A stretch of DNA of 64,000 nucleotides from Leptoclinus maculatus. Its lineage: Eukaryota; Chordata; Actinopteri; Perciformes; Stichaeidae. The stretch is from positions 15,420,617-15,484,616 of the forward strand of contig JAVDOI010000011.1 of NCBI GenBank assembly GCA_032191485.1. Reading direction: 5' to 3'. The notes beneath the pieces are model-generated. The model made no database searches, was not told the origin of the DNA, and worked only from the letters and a program-made list of their open reading frames with translations. The position numbers were made by a program, and so were the translations under genes. Positions 10,580 through 22,944 of the stretch are shown one piece after another. Positions within the stretch are counted from its first letter, which is position 1. Every line of letters starts with the position of its first letter.

Positions 10580-13500
10580 CTAACACCGTGCAACTATGCC
10601 CTTTCTCCCCAGATACCGAAGAACCGCAAAGTTATAGGTGGTTGACACAGTATAGGTCAGCTATGGAGGAAGCAGAGACAGGAAGTGTCAGAACAGAAGT
10701 GAAGAGAATAAAAAAAAAATCCAGAAACTCTTGAAATAAGAAAGAAATATGATTAACTGCTAACGGCATTAATTTGATAGCAGATTCCATCCGTATAACA
10801 GCTTCTGTAATGGAGCATGCTGGTACAATGGGTGCACCATTTGCCTGGCTGGAAAACCACCAGACATTACGGCATTATTATGATGTTTGTGTCAGCTGAG
10901 AAAGAGGAACAGAGAGCAATAGTGTAAAAGTCATCAGTCATGGAGGTTTCAGATGCCTCACCGCCTACACTTTGAGCGTCACCGAGTCACATGAGCCACA
11001 ACACTATTGTGCCCCACTGTGGAAAAAGAAGCCAAATTAGCCCCGTCTGAAGCATAATCACTCACCAGAGCCAAGAGAGTGATGCCCGCACCGGCAAAGG
11101 CAGCAATGTAAAGGTCATAGGTCATTCGGTACTGAAAGGAGATGGGAGATTTTGCATTAGTGGTGATGACGTGCGTCTTCATTTCATGTCAGGCAAACTG
11201 TAGCAAACTGGAGAACATGACGGCAGAGCTTTAATTATGTCCTGGTTCTTACTTCTCTGGTCTTGCAAACCGCGGACAGAGTCGTACCACAAGCTTTCCC
11301 TGGCACTGCATTCCATGGCAGGAGCCCTGTTAAAAATAAAATGTCCCCGTTCAAGTCTACTTCTTATGTACGGTGACAATCAAAAGGAAGATGGCAACGT
11401 TCTATACTTTTCTTACTTTCCACAAATCGCATGAAAAGACCAAAACCATCAATGTGTCATTTCGTTTACAATACTATTTGACTTTCCTACATTGTTAGTT
11501 CTTACTATTGAAGATATACATTTCTTTAAAACATGTCAATATATATATACTGTAGGTTTATTTAAAAAAAAAAAAAGGAGTAGTTTATCCAAATGTTGCA
11601 AAACATGAGTAAGTTGTACATTTGTTGGGAAATATTTTCAGCTGTGGATTAATACACATTTGATGAGGTGGTGAATATTTACACCATCAGCACAGTGGAT
11701 GTGGGATAGCCTCTACAACTGCGTGCCCATGTTCATGGTAATGAAAGAACATGTCACCCAGTGCAACAGTGTTGCTCATTGTGTGGCAAATGTGCTATTG
11801 GCCAAACTGAAGGAGCTCTAGAGATGTCAATGTCGGTCGGGCTCACCACTTTAGTCCAGACTGAAAGATCTCAACAACTTTTGGCTGGATTGCTAACATT
11901 TTTTACAAAGATTCATGGTGTCCAGAAGATGAATCCTATTTAACTTCAGTGATCCCCTGACTTTTGTGTCAGCTATTGGATGGATTGCCATGTTATTTGA
12001 CAAATATCTTGGTCCAAGTTTTGACCAAATACCTGCTAAACTAATGACATCCCCGTCAGTCTCAGCTTTACTTTGTGTTAACTGCTAAGTATTAGCATGC
12101 TAAATCAAGATGGTGAACATGGTTAACATTAGACCTGCTTAGCATCGTCATTGCGAGCGTGTTAGCTTGCATGCTGACTTGAGCATTTTAGCATCTGTGC
12201 CTGAGGACAGCTTCACGGAGCTCCTGGGATGGCTGCAGGCTCTTGGGTCTTTTTTTTTTTGGACAACAATGGCGTCACATGGCATAGAGGAATACGCTTT
12301 GGCTACACAGTCTGTTAGTAGAAACAATTCATTGTTGGTCTTTTCATGGGATTTGTTCATAGAATTAGTGTAAGAAGCTTGTCTCACAGGTTGCCATTAA
12401 GAGATGTCTTGTTACCGTATTGCCTTGCATCAACACAGAGCTGGTTGATACTCGCTGGCGTCTCGGTCAGCACATCAATGGTGTGGCAGGTGGCATCCAT
12501 GTTGTAGAAGAAGTAGACAGGCAGGGCCGAGAAGGCGAACACCAACAGCCACAGCACAGCTAGTACGTATGTCATCACTATAAACTGTGCAAGGAGGGAG
12601 GAGAATAAGCATTAGGCTGCATCATCATAATAAACTGATGCACATAATCGAAGAGCGATTTTATGAGCAGTGACTCACTTAGTGACCACATTCACTTTTT
12701 TTCTGATAGGCTTTACTTATTATCTCTCCGTGTGTTCTCTTCCTTGTCTTCCAACCATTTAGCTTTTTTCCCCAACTGCTCAAACACACACTGTATGCTT
12801 ATCTTTGCATGTCCCCAAAGGTTTTTAGCAACCTTAATATGTTCAGCTCAGCACCCACCAGGGAGTGATATGTGTATTAATCCCATCCAATCCCCTTTAC
12901 TCTCACCGAGGAACTAAGGCAGCGGCCACACATGGTGCTCCTGAACTCTCCAAAGGTTTGCTTGGCAGCGCTCGTGGTGTAGAAGCCCTCAGCCAACAGC
13001 ACGATGCAGTAGAGGAAGAAAAACGAGGCCAAACCATAGATGACATACTGGAAATATTGGATGCTAAAGGAGGAGGAGGAAAAGGAAAAACAGTCAAAAT
13101 TCAGGGTTACAAAAACCTAAATCTTCTGAATAGAACCTGAGAAATCCCATGAGAGGGTTAAAAAGATGTCTCTCTAATGATGGAAATGCTTAGGTTTAGC
13201 ACTCACATGTAGGCGAGGGTGATGTAGTCCTGAAGGTTACGGGCGAAGTAAGTCTCGATGAGTCTCTCTGTCTCTGTGAGTGCCTGGTGCCCACAACCAC
13301 AGAAGAGGGCAATGCCAGAGAAACACAGCAGTGTGGCGACCAGGGAGCAGTACGGCACCCCACCCAAACAGCGCATACAGCAGTCATAGCAACCTGACAG
13401 ACAAGACACAGCAGCGTGAAAGTGAGGGTGCAGAAATTAAACTGATGCAATATGACAGACAGATGTTGTTCCAATGGGCAAATGATGCACACTAGAATTT

Positions 13501-15544
13501 AGAGGAGGTTTTTTTAAATTCTTTCCTCTCAGTTAAGTTAATATGGACATGTGCTACAACCTGTACAAGTACAGTTCACCCAAACCAAATGTAAAAAAAA
13601 TTGTTCACTTAAGGTGATGGCCATGCAGATAGTTTTGGGTGTGCACTGGTTTGGAGATATCCTTCCATGAGATTTTTGCCTCCAAAGCGTTACAGTGAAG
13701 GTGAATGGAATTTTGTTTGCGCCGCTTGTATCTATGGTTGCAACCGAATAATACTGTCATTATTGATTAATCCATTGTTTATTTAGTCTAAAAATGTATA
13801 TTAAATGTCTACCACAGTTTCTGACAGCCCATGTTGGCATCTTCAAAATAATCAAAGAGATGCTTGGTATTGAATTCATTATTCAAATTGTTGGCGATTC
13901 ATTTTCTGTTGATCTACAAATCAATTTTTCTGTTTTTGCTGGATGATTCACAGAACTCGCTGTCAACAGATCCATAGTGACTGTTTCTTTGTGAAAAAAG
14001 GAAAAAAAGGAGAGCACAAAGAGTTGGATTATCCAGAGGAGCTCTGTCATTTATTTTAATGCTGTGAACACCACACACACAATCCATTGAACTGGAGTAG
14101 AGGCAGAACTCTTAGCAGTGGGTATCTCACAACCAGGCCACATAAAACCGAAACTATCTCCATACTACCTAGATAACAACCAGAGGTAAGCAAGATTTCA
14201 TTTAAAATCTGAATTGATGTTGCGTTGACACTGTGGACCGAGCTGCAGCTGTTAACACTTTCATTCCCATGGTAAAGCGCTGCATTCTCCTTAATAGTCA
14301 TGTGCCTGTTGAATGGATGCCAAAGGGACAAGGGCATGGGGATGTGTCTGCTCTGACCCCAGCTCACACCCTGACTCCATTCACTAGCCAGCATGGAGAG
14401 TGTGAGAAAAGGGGGAGGATGGAGAGGAGAGACAAAGTGAAAGAGAGAGAGAGGCAGCTTTTGTGACTGCAGAGACAACAGTCTTTGTCCCACAGCATCA
14501 TGGGGGTACAAGGGCCACCAATGTCAAGCAAACAAAGGCCAGAGGCACCTCTATGCTGGGCACACGCATGCACACACTCGTGGACTTCCTTCTGGGGAGA
14601 CACGGGAACAAGAAAGTGATAGTGGGGAGCTGTCTGTGCTGGAAGAGGATGGATAAAAAAAAGCAAAGCTATAAACAAACAATGCAACTGTGTGCATGTG
14701 TGCCATTACACGCTTGCATGCGTGCATCCACACAGACACCCACAATGGAGGCAGACAGACTGTGGTTGGTACCATTACAGTAAACACAGATGGCAGGAGG
14801 GGCAAATAGATAGCTCTTTAACTGAGCGGTGTATGTGAGAGACAAACTGTGATCACCGTCATTCAGATGGCATAACTTTACAGTGGTATGGATGAGGGAA
14901 CTGTACTGATAAACTGTAAGGAAACTAGCAAATAACAGACAATATTTTTCGGTGTTGTTATTTTAGGAAGGAAGTAAATTAAAGTCACAAAGAAATCTGG
15001 TCACCACGAGTAATGTTTAGGCCTACAAGTAGCTAACGGCATGCACAAAGACTTTAAACACCACACAGTCTAACCAATATTAGCCCCCATGCCGTCAGAC
15101 ACACCTTGTGCCAATTAACAAATTAATGACATTACCAGCCCGAACAAAGAGCTAAAGCCCTCCGAGCCAAAGCTGCCCACAGTCTCTCGATTATGACTCA
15201 AATGAAAACAGGCCTCGTTCTGGTAGAAAATGCAAAGCTGAGGCCAAGTTCGGCTCTCTAAAAATTGAGAAAGATTGCGACCGAAAGCAAATGCGACAAG
15301 GCTCCTCTGAAAGTAGCCCTGCCATCTCAAGCATGAAATAAATCTCATAATATCAATGGTGCATCAGCCGGCGAGTAGCCGACCTCTAAACGGACAAAAA
15401 AAAAAAAACTTAATAACTTCTGATGCCCTTTCACAGTCCCATTCATGTATCAGCGTGCAAATCACATGAAATAAAATGCAGATTTCATAAAGTGATGTAT
15501 TCTATCTGCTAAAGGCGAATAAGTGGCTGGAGTTTCTTACCCAT
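10580..15544 (-). CDS. plp1: Myelin proteolipid protein, DM20 type
   Basis: Four-helix membrane protein of compact myelin. Seven exons on the minus strand: 15544-15541 (ATGG only), 13393-13207 (187 bp), 13063-12907 (157), 12584-12416 (169), 11326-11253 (74), 11131-11066 (66) and 10660-10580 to the TAG. The internal lengths equal the human PLP1/DM20 exon lengths, and the four-base first coding exon is also characteristic. The protein is 245 residues. The N-terminus MGCYDCCMRCLGGVPYCSLV is cysteine-rich, suited to palmitoylation, and is followed by CFSGIALFCGCGH. Four transmembrane helices are visible. The second extracellular loop keeps four cysteines (ATCHT, QLCVD, KACGT, AVCKT) for the two family disulphides. 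Exon 3 runs straight into exon 4 (SSS then FIVMTYVLAV), so the 35-residue PLP-specific insert is absent, as expected for fish DM20. The C-terminus GRKGIVARC differs from mammalian GRGTKF. M6a and M6b were considered, but LIETYF...QDY in exon 2 is PLP1-like. Confidence 0.96.
11770..12245. repeat. Fish interspersed repeat in plp1 intron 4
   Basis: Carries the segments gctaagtattagcatgctaa and tgcctgaggacagcttcacg, which match the pattern of a repeat scattered through percomorph genomes. It ends near an A/T homopolymer at 12249-12260. Limits are approximate and no terminal repeats were seen. Confidence 0.5.
13560..13940. repeat. Two fish repeat relics, one hAT-like, in plp1 intron 1
   Basis: From about 13560 to 13730 the sequence (acagttcaccc, gcagatagttttggg, ggagatatcc) resembles one common fish repeat. 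From about 13733 to 13940 it resembles a second, hAT-like family whose copies begin with a ggttgcaac-type end and contain attattgattaat and gttggcgattcatt. Both copies are diverged. Confidence 0.55.
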
Positions 15545-15807
15545 GTCTGGAAGGATACGTTCAAGTCGGCTACTGCTGCTTGCACCGCAGCTGGTCCACT
15601 GATGATATGCGCAACTGGTCCTCGGCCCCCGTATATCAACCTCGACTCGCTTTCTGTTCCCCCAACAATGGACAGACCCGCTGATGACTGCAAGTGCAAA
15701 CTTAAAGAAACAATGTCGCTTTTCAATGAACTTCAAGGCGGAGAATAATGAGGAGGTCGAGGTTCTTGCGCTTGCAGAAATGTCCTTATAGTTCATTGTG
15801 GACTCAT

Positions 15808-15849
15808 ATTTGCATATGGAGAGAGCGACTTGCAACTTCATATGCAAAT
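15808..15849 (-). promoter_or_regulatory. Inverted pair of octamer (POU) motifs upstream of plp1
   Basis: ATTTGCATAT at 15808-15817 and ATATGCAAAT at 15840-15849 are the same ten-base octamer-type site in opposite orientations, 264 and 296 bases before the plp1 ATG. Octamers bind POU-domain factors; several (Oct-6, Brn-1/2) act in myelinating glia. The regulatory role here is inferred. Confidence 0.4.
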
Positions 15850-18281
15850 ACAGAAGAGGGAACGTTTTTTTTTTACCATATTATTAAAAACACGTTTCCT
15901 CCTCTGTTAGTTGACCATCCCAACTCTGGGGGGCATTCAGTCCATGTTTCTCCAAGGCCTTCTGTTTTTTTTAAAGTCCACGTTTTCAGCCTGATAAATC
16001 AAAAGAGAAATTAGCTGATGGATTATGCAGATGGTTTATGAGAATGATGAAATGCTGTATGTCTGTGGTCAGTGAAGAAGATCTGTCTGAAGTTACACCA
16101 TCAATATGAGCCTGTGGACAGTCAGGTGACGCTCTCCAGGCTTCGGAAATTGTCAGATACTATCTGTTTGACTGCAGTGTTTGAGATACAGAACTGAACA
16201 TAAGAAGATCCCAGCTGGCAAAACTGATATGAGCTTTATCATTTATCTCTTAAATGGGTCTATTTAGTCCTGAAATGTTCCTTTTTTTCAAAAGCAAGCT
16301 TAAAGTGGCATTCACAGACCATGAATATGTGGAATAATCAAGTGAGATAGAGCCTTTTAAGCCGGATAGTTGAGGGGCAAAGAGGGGTATTTCTCATCAT
16401 CACTACACAGAGTTTCTTTGATAAGAAAACCATCACAGCTATTTTAATTAGACTGGATTGTTATGTCATTTGTGATCATAAAACCCCTGATGTGTATCTC
16501 GGAAATAATCCACTGGTATTTGGGCCGATGCCAGCTGGGCTCTTTGTCCATGTCAGCTCATGCAACCGAATAACCCACTATCAAATGTTCAGCTTTAGTA
16601 AAAAAAAAAAAAAAAAAGAATTTGATTAAGATGAGATGTAGCATGCAGCAGGGAAGCATCACTGATCTCGGGTGACCTGACTGTGGCAGAGTGAGAGACT
16701 GTCCTCTGATTCATCTACACCCTCTGGCAAAATTCCAGAAATAAAGGACCATATTTGGCTTCATCTGTGTCCAGCAGATGGCAGGCTTTGTCTTGCCACA
16801 GCATTTGTACATCAGCAGACACACAAGTCGTATCCCACAACGCGATTTCTTTTTGGAGAAAATTCTGTTTTGTCAAAAAGCATATTAAAACATGATGGTC
16901 CTAAAATCCAGTCTGTACGGATGTTAGACATTTTGTCAACCGGGTCAAAAAATGTCTCTTTTGAACCACTACAGTTTCATATAAATTTGTACATGTTTTA
17001 AATCCAATAGAATCTGAAATTTCTTTTGTCAAAATGCCTCTTTAATGTGTAACTTTGTTATGTAGCACTTTATTTCCTTTAATGTAATGCAGTTAGTGTC
17101 ACAGTACAACCCTATTAGATTATTTATTTTGAGCTGCTAGCTCAGAAGTCCTCAGAGAAACACCACTCATGTTATACAAGCCTTGTTCTCTACTAACCAG
17201 CTTGTTGTACATTGTGTTTTACGACTCATGGTGTTCCTCCTTTCTTCGTACACAGGTGTATCTTAAAAGGATCACTCAATAGTTTATGATATCGTAAAGA
17301 TAAAAACCCATTTCCTTTGGTAAAAGCTGAAACAATTATCCCACCCTCTTTGTGTAATTGTGTGTTCACAGATTTGTAAAAATGTTTTTACCCTGACTCA
17401 TTCATATTTTATGCATCACTTAACCTGGTTTTGATATCTCAGTTGTTCCCCAGCACACAAAATGTACCAGTAATAACTGCCTTTTGTAACGATTTCTTTG
17501 AACACAGTGTGATTTCACTCCAAACAGCTGTCATCAAAACAACAAGCCTGTTGGGTTACCGGGTACCGCAGTACAGTAGGTTTTTTTCTGCCTTTTGGGT
17601 GTGCGATCCAGCACTGTCGGTGAGTAGCAGCGCTATCGTGTAACAGGTGTGAGGCGGTGACTTGAGATGGTGGTGGTGTCCCTTCCCTCTGCCGCCTCTC
17701 ACCTGTCCACAGCTGCGCTCCGCCTCCTGTGGTCGTCTCAGAGCTGCTTCTTGAGAGACTTTCATCACCTCCCCAGTGGAGGAACATTAAACCCTTTTGT
17801 GTGTCTAAATCAGAAATCTGAGAAAGACACAATCAACTTATAGCGGACCATTACCTCAATCTTCTTGTCACTGCAGGGGTCATGGAGAATAATCCCTGAT
17901 GATAATGACTGGTATGTTAGCACTGCTTCACTGTGATATGCTCCATCTTATGATGACCACACTGTACACATCAAATGTCAAATTACAGTGTTCTACATTT
18001 CTCTGCAAGTCTCTGCTGGTAACTTCAACTACTGCACTTATCAGATCACCTTTTTAATACGCTTTCCAGGCAGCTTATCAGAAAATGGATCTACTTTATT
18101 TCCACAGAATGATGCAGTTTTATAATGTTTGAATACACTATGTATCTGAACATTTCAACAAATTTGATTATCAAAATGCAAGAAGCCTTCCACAAATATT
18201 CCGAATGTATTCAATTCACAGTCTGATTTCATCCTTGACAAAGTGCGACTGAGGATTACACACATTGCTTGCTTTATTCTG
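15850..18281. other. Intergenic DNA between plp1 and the protocadherin gene
   Basis: The part nearest 15850 should hold distal plp1 promoter sequence, and the part nearest 18281 the protocadherin 3' UTR. I see no gene, no terminal inverted repeats and no long simple repeats apart from an A16 run near 16600. Confidence 0.5.
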
Positions 18282-21200
18282 TTAATCATCAGAGTAATAT
18301 TTGTCGTTGAGCCTGAGTGGAATCTCATTTTCCTCAATGTGCCCCCTCTTGTTCTGTTGTAGACTTCTTCTCTTCTGTTTCAGGTATAAAACAACTGTCG
18401 CCACAAGCAAACATGTGGATACCAGCATCATACCCAGGCCTACTAACAGCGTCAGCTGAGCAGATCTGGTGTCCTCCACCTCGCATATGGGGGCCTTTGA
18501 GGGGGTTTGATGCAAGTCAGATGTCCCTGTCCAGGTGGGTGCCCTGTCTAATTTGCAGGGCCCCACGCTCTCATTGACCAACAGATTAACCCAGATAGTG
18601 GTATAAAGTGGAGCTGGTTTCCCCCCATCTCTGACCACAATGAACAGGTGATGCATTCCCAGGTCTTTCTGTAGAAGTTGCTGAGCTACGGTGATGTTCC
18701 CTGACCTTGAGTCCAACAGGAAAGGGCTGCTGTTTTGCACTGACTCTGGCGCCACAGCAGTGTAGGTAATCTCCGAATTCAGCCCTGAGTCCTCGTCGAT
18801 GGCATAGATCTTTGTTACTATGGTGCCTGCAATAGTTGCTGGAGAGACAGTTTGGCACGAGGAGTTGCTGCTGGGAAGGATCACTTTTGGCTGGTTGTCA
18901 TTGATGTCCTCCACAAAGATAGTTACCCTGGCAGTGGAAGTCAAAGCGAACGGGCGCCCGTGATCTCTGGCCAGCAGGTAGAGTTCATAGCGATCGTCTG
19001 TCTCGCGGTCCAAGTTGTTGGTGGTGCGCAGTGTCCCCTTGGTGTTATCCACAACAAAAGGTCCACTGCTGTTTACAACATGCAGCTCTGTGTTCCCATT
19101 GTCTCCTTCGTCTGGGTCTGTCACCCCAACCCCCCCTACCTGGGAGAACGGTGGTACATCCTCATGGATAAAAAAGATGAAGTGAGGGGTTAGAAAAACA
19201 GGTGCATTGTCATTCTGGTCCAGAACACGAATGGATACTGTGGCCACTGACTCCAAGGGAGGCGAGCCGCTATCTTGTGCAAATACAGTGAGTTTGTACA
19301 CACCCTGCTGTTCCCTATCCAGAACGACTGACACAGACAGTTGACCTGTCTCGGGGGCAATGTTAAAGATGGTAGATGCGTGTTTGTCCAGTCTGTACGT
19401 CACCCTGCCGTTGTATCCACTGTCTGCGTCTGACGCTGAGACCCTCAGCAGTGACATCCCTGGCTGGTTGTTTTCCTCCACCTCCAGCTGATAGTGAGAC
19501 TGGAAGAAAAGTGGAGCATTATCATTGACATCTGCCACCAACACCCTGATTACTCGTCTGGAAGAAATGATCACAGATCCCTCAGCTGATGTCCCCTGCA
19601 CTACCACATAAATATAATGTTCGCTTTTCATCTCATAGTCTAGGGGCTTTGATGTGGAAAGCAGATATTTGCCATTCTGTGGGCTTAAAGTGAAAGGCAC
19701 CTCACTCTCAATGGCAAGAGATGAGCCTTTAAAGCTGCTGTCACCCTCAAGCTCTAAAACAGCTAAGACGGTGGGGGGCTGGTTCTCTGGTAACACCATA
19801 GTCTGGTTTTGATGCTCTGCTATGAACCCGATCTTGATGGTCAGCTCTTGGTTCGCCTTGGGGAGGACGGATACGGTTACCTGAGTGTCTGCTGGGGGGC
19901 AGTGATGGCCGCTAGCTAACACGTTCAACAGCAGCACCTCGGAGTTGTCACTCTGGAGGTCCTGTGTTAGTCTGATGTACCCAGTGACGCTGTCGAGGCT
20001 AAAGAGCTTCTTGGCCCGCTCTGAGACTTTGGGACTGAGGGAGTAGACGATGGCAGCATTCGGGCCTGAATCTTGGTCTGTGGCTCTGACCTGAGCAACC
20101 AGCATGTTCTTCGGGGAGTCTCCGGGGACGGTGACATTGCTGGGGCTGTCAGCGCTAAAGCTTGGACAGTTGTCATTAACATCTGTCACTGTGACTATTA
20201 AAGTTGCTGTAGCACTTAAAGGCTCTGAGCCACAGTCGGTGGCCACCAGTGCCATGTGATACATGTCCCGAGTCTCCCTGTCCAGAGCTGTTTGCACTAC
20301 CAGCATGACGAGAGGCCCGTCTTCTTCTACTTTTAAACTGAAAACTCCGTCAGAATCTTCTAGGCGGTAATGCAGCTCGCCGTTTGGTCCAGCATCCCTG
20401 TCCTGAGCCTGGTCATCTAGTATGAAACTGGTCCCCACAGTCATATCCTCAGACACCCTCAGGTGTATTTCACTGTTTTCAAAATGAGGTGCATTGTCAT
20501 TGATGTCCTCTATGATCACAGGAAACTGTATAAGGTCTCCTGAGGGCCCAACGACAGCATTGTGTAATATAATGCATTCCTCTGCTTTTGTCTCCTCGGG
20601 GCAGAGGGTCTCACGATCCATCTTTTGTTCAGTGGTGTAGAAATTGCCTGTGTTTTTGTCCATCCACAGATACTCCTGGGTCAGGAGCTGGTACTGAGGT
20701 GGAAAGTGTTTACTAAGTGACCCTGCCAGACTTCCAGGCTCCTGCTCCTCTGGAATAGAAAATCGGACAGAACCACATATGACCTGCTGCAGATGGACCA
20801 CAACCAGCAGATTCTGACGAGAAAAGAGACAAAGTGTGAGCAGTAATTCTTTGTTTTTAAAAGAACCAATTTCTTTTTTAATTTGGGTTATGATTATACT
20901 TTGTTTGATTTGTCTTTTTGTTGCACTTCAAACTGGCAGAACATAGAAGTTTTCCCTGGTTGATAAGGTTTAAACTTAATGCCACAGTGAGCTCTTTTAA
21001 AAGCAAGCGACTGTACAAAATGAAGCTCACTTATCTCCAATCAATTACTCTAACACACAAACAAAACAGCAAAAGCATGTGCTTGGCTTTACAAAAATGA
21101 AAAATATAACATTTGCATATATATATCTGCATTTTCAGTTTTTCTTTTAATCTTTACGAAGAAAAACTTAATGTTTAAAATGAGAACATTTTCAGTGTCT

Positions 21201-21358
21201 CTCCAGCTACTCACTACAACATTGCACAGAAGAACAACATTCCAGTTACACCCTTTCTCTCTATCAGAAGCACTGACACAGTAAGTAGACGCCATCAGAA
21301 TGGAAAATCCTTGCATTGCTTTTGACTCACTGACCTGCAATAGTCCAGCCCGGTTCAT
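18282..21358 (-). CDS. pcdh20: Protocadherin-20-like adhesion protein
   Basis: Single-pass calcium-dependent adhesion protein of the cadherin superfamily. Two coding exons on the minus strand: 21358-21335 (eight codons, MNRAGLLQ, donor CAG|GTCAGT) and 20813-18282 (acceptor tctcgtcag), both phase 0, giving 851 residues. Joining them creates a normal signal peptide ending ...VICG before SVRFSIPEE; the large exon alone has no in-frame ATG near its start. Calcium-site motifs in order are DINDNAPHF, DVNDNCPSF, none in the third repeat, DVNDNAPLF, DQNDNAPVF and DINDNQPKV, followed by a seventh repeat. The missing third motif and the residues after each motif follow human PCDH20. The transmembrane helix is near residue 790-815, and a short basic cytoplasmic tail (about 45 residues) ends KYYSDD. 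Several N-glycosylation sequons are visible. Fish may carry more than one PCDH20 relative, so strict orthology is not proven. Confidence 0.82.
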
Positions 21359-22590
21359 ATTATCGGGAGTCCCATGGCCCATCGCCCTCACACATGTTAC
21401 CCAAGTTCCCCCGTCAAGTGAGCGAATGCGGGGGACAAGAGGCAGCAACCTAAACCTGCACAGCTGAAGGCATAATTCATTACATGCCCCTCCCATAACA
21501 CTTACCTAGCCTGTCAGACTGACACAGGAGAAGTCAGAGGAACAACAGGTTTACCTGCATGAGTTGGACACACTCATGTTTTGCTCAAGAATAAAACAAT
21601 GAGCAAGTGTGGCCTTATGTTTATGCACATATCTTGGCACTAAACTATACGGGACAGGATTAATGTTCTATTACCAAATGTGCTAACACACTTGTTTTTA
21701 TTAGCACACCTGCCTCCTGTTTACGTCATAATGGTCTCTGAGTCAGCTTTTCTCTCTCAGATTGTTTTTCAGATTGTTTCTCTTTTGTTCTGTCCAAATT
21801 ACCAGAAGCCTCTATAACACCTAGAACTAGAAATCAAATCTTTAAATAATACCAAGACAGTGTTAACAATGTTTGCTCACACAGAGTTTGGTTGCACAAT
21901 AGCGGAAGGCAACCCAAAACCACACCTTAGGGCTATACCAAATAGATCAAAGTTTCATTTATAATGTTGGCATTCAAGTTATTATTATTTATAACTTACA
22001 AAAACATTGCGTGTTGTAGTTATCTTTCTCACACACAAGAGCGATGTGGCGCTCAGTCAATTAACTTAGTCCAAAAGTCAAAATGTATTGAAAAAAAGAT
22101 GGATGTAATCATTTCCAAAATTCACTACATATTTCATCTAATGAAATGTTCTGCTTCAGACCATATTTGTTGGTGTTTAGCTTTTCAAAAACAACTGTTT
22201 AAAAAAACCCAAGGGAAGCGTGCAGCGGGGCAGTCTAGCAGCAATAACAGCTTCATAAATTACTTATATAAACACAGTAACCCAAAATCATATTTTCCCC
22301 ATGTTTTAAGGTGATGACATCGTAAAATATAACGGGTACTTTGAAATTATATTTCCTTTTTATGGCTTGTTAAATTACTGCCGTTTTCGGCCTGTTTCGT
22401 TCTCTAGATGCCATGTGCAGCACAGTATTTATATTTAGGAGTGAAAACACACACCTTAATTTGAATAAAACCAACAACAACAAACCGTGAAAGGATACAT
22501 GAATGAACATCAAATGAAGTACAGAGCTATATACAGTCTATGGTACAGAGCCATATACGACCACACACAAACGCAGTGAAAACTATCTTC
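21359..22590. other. Upstream flank of the protocadherin gene
   Basis: The region before the 24-nt first coding exon should contain the 5' UTR and promoter. No clear core promoter element or gene was seen. It is AT-rich beyond 21600. Confidence 0.4.
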
Positions 22591-22944
22591 CTACCTAACC
22601 GCCGTCTTCCTTCTGGACTTCTTTGAAGAAAAGTCATTGATCAGGTCGTCAAAGTCCAACTCCCGGACGAGATCCGATTCAATTACCATGAGTGACAGCA
22701 GGGTGAGACAGCGTCTCTGTGTCATCCTTTTTAGTTCATTTTTTATCCTGGACATTCGTGAAAATGACCGTTCTCCCTCGCAGTTGCTGACAGGAAGCGT
22801 CAGTAACAGTAACAGCATCACCTTCCACAGATTTTTTGCTGACATTTTTGAAACAGAGGGTATTTGTTGTACCAAAGCAACATCTTTAGCTTCTTCTTCT
22901 TTTTTCCTTTTACACTTTGCTGACCCTCTATCTCGCTCCTCCAT
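22591..22944 (-). pseudogene. Internally deleted hAT transposase, N- and C-termini fused
   Basis: An open 117-codon frame. Residues 1-34 (MEERDRGSAKCKRKKEEEAK, then VALVQQIPSVSKM) resemble the lysine-rich start of the ZMYM1-like hAT transposases common in fish. Residues 44-117 are the C-terminal hAT dimerisation domain: LLLLTLPVSNCEGERSFSRM, then RIKNELKRMTQRRCLTLLSL and LDFDDLINDF. The zinc-finger region and the RNase H-like catalytic core that normally lie between are absent. The frame is intact across the junction, but the product cannot be a working transposase. Terminal inverted repeats of the parent element were not located. Confidence 0.8.

Noticed and set aside
15509..15847. 112-codon minus-strand frame over the start of plp1
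   Set aside because: It is the plp1 5' UTR and first intron read in another frame; the real start is the ATGG exon at 15544.
21089..21496. 135-codon minus-strand frame before the protocadherin
   Set aside because: Not a gene in itself; only the ATG at 21358 and eight codons in another frame are used as the protocadherin first coding exon.
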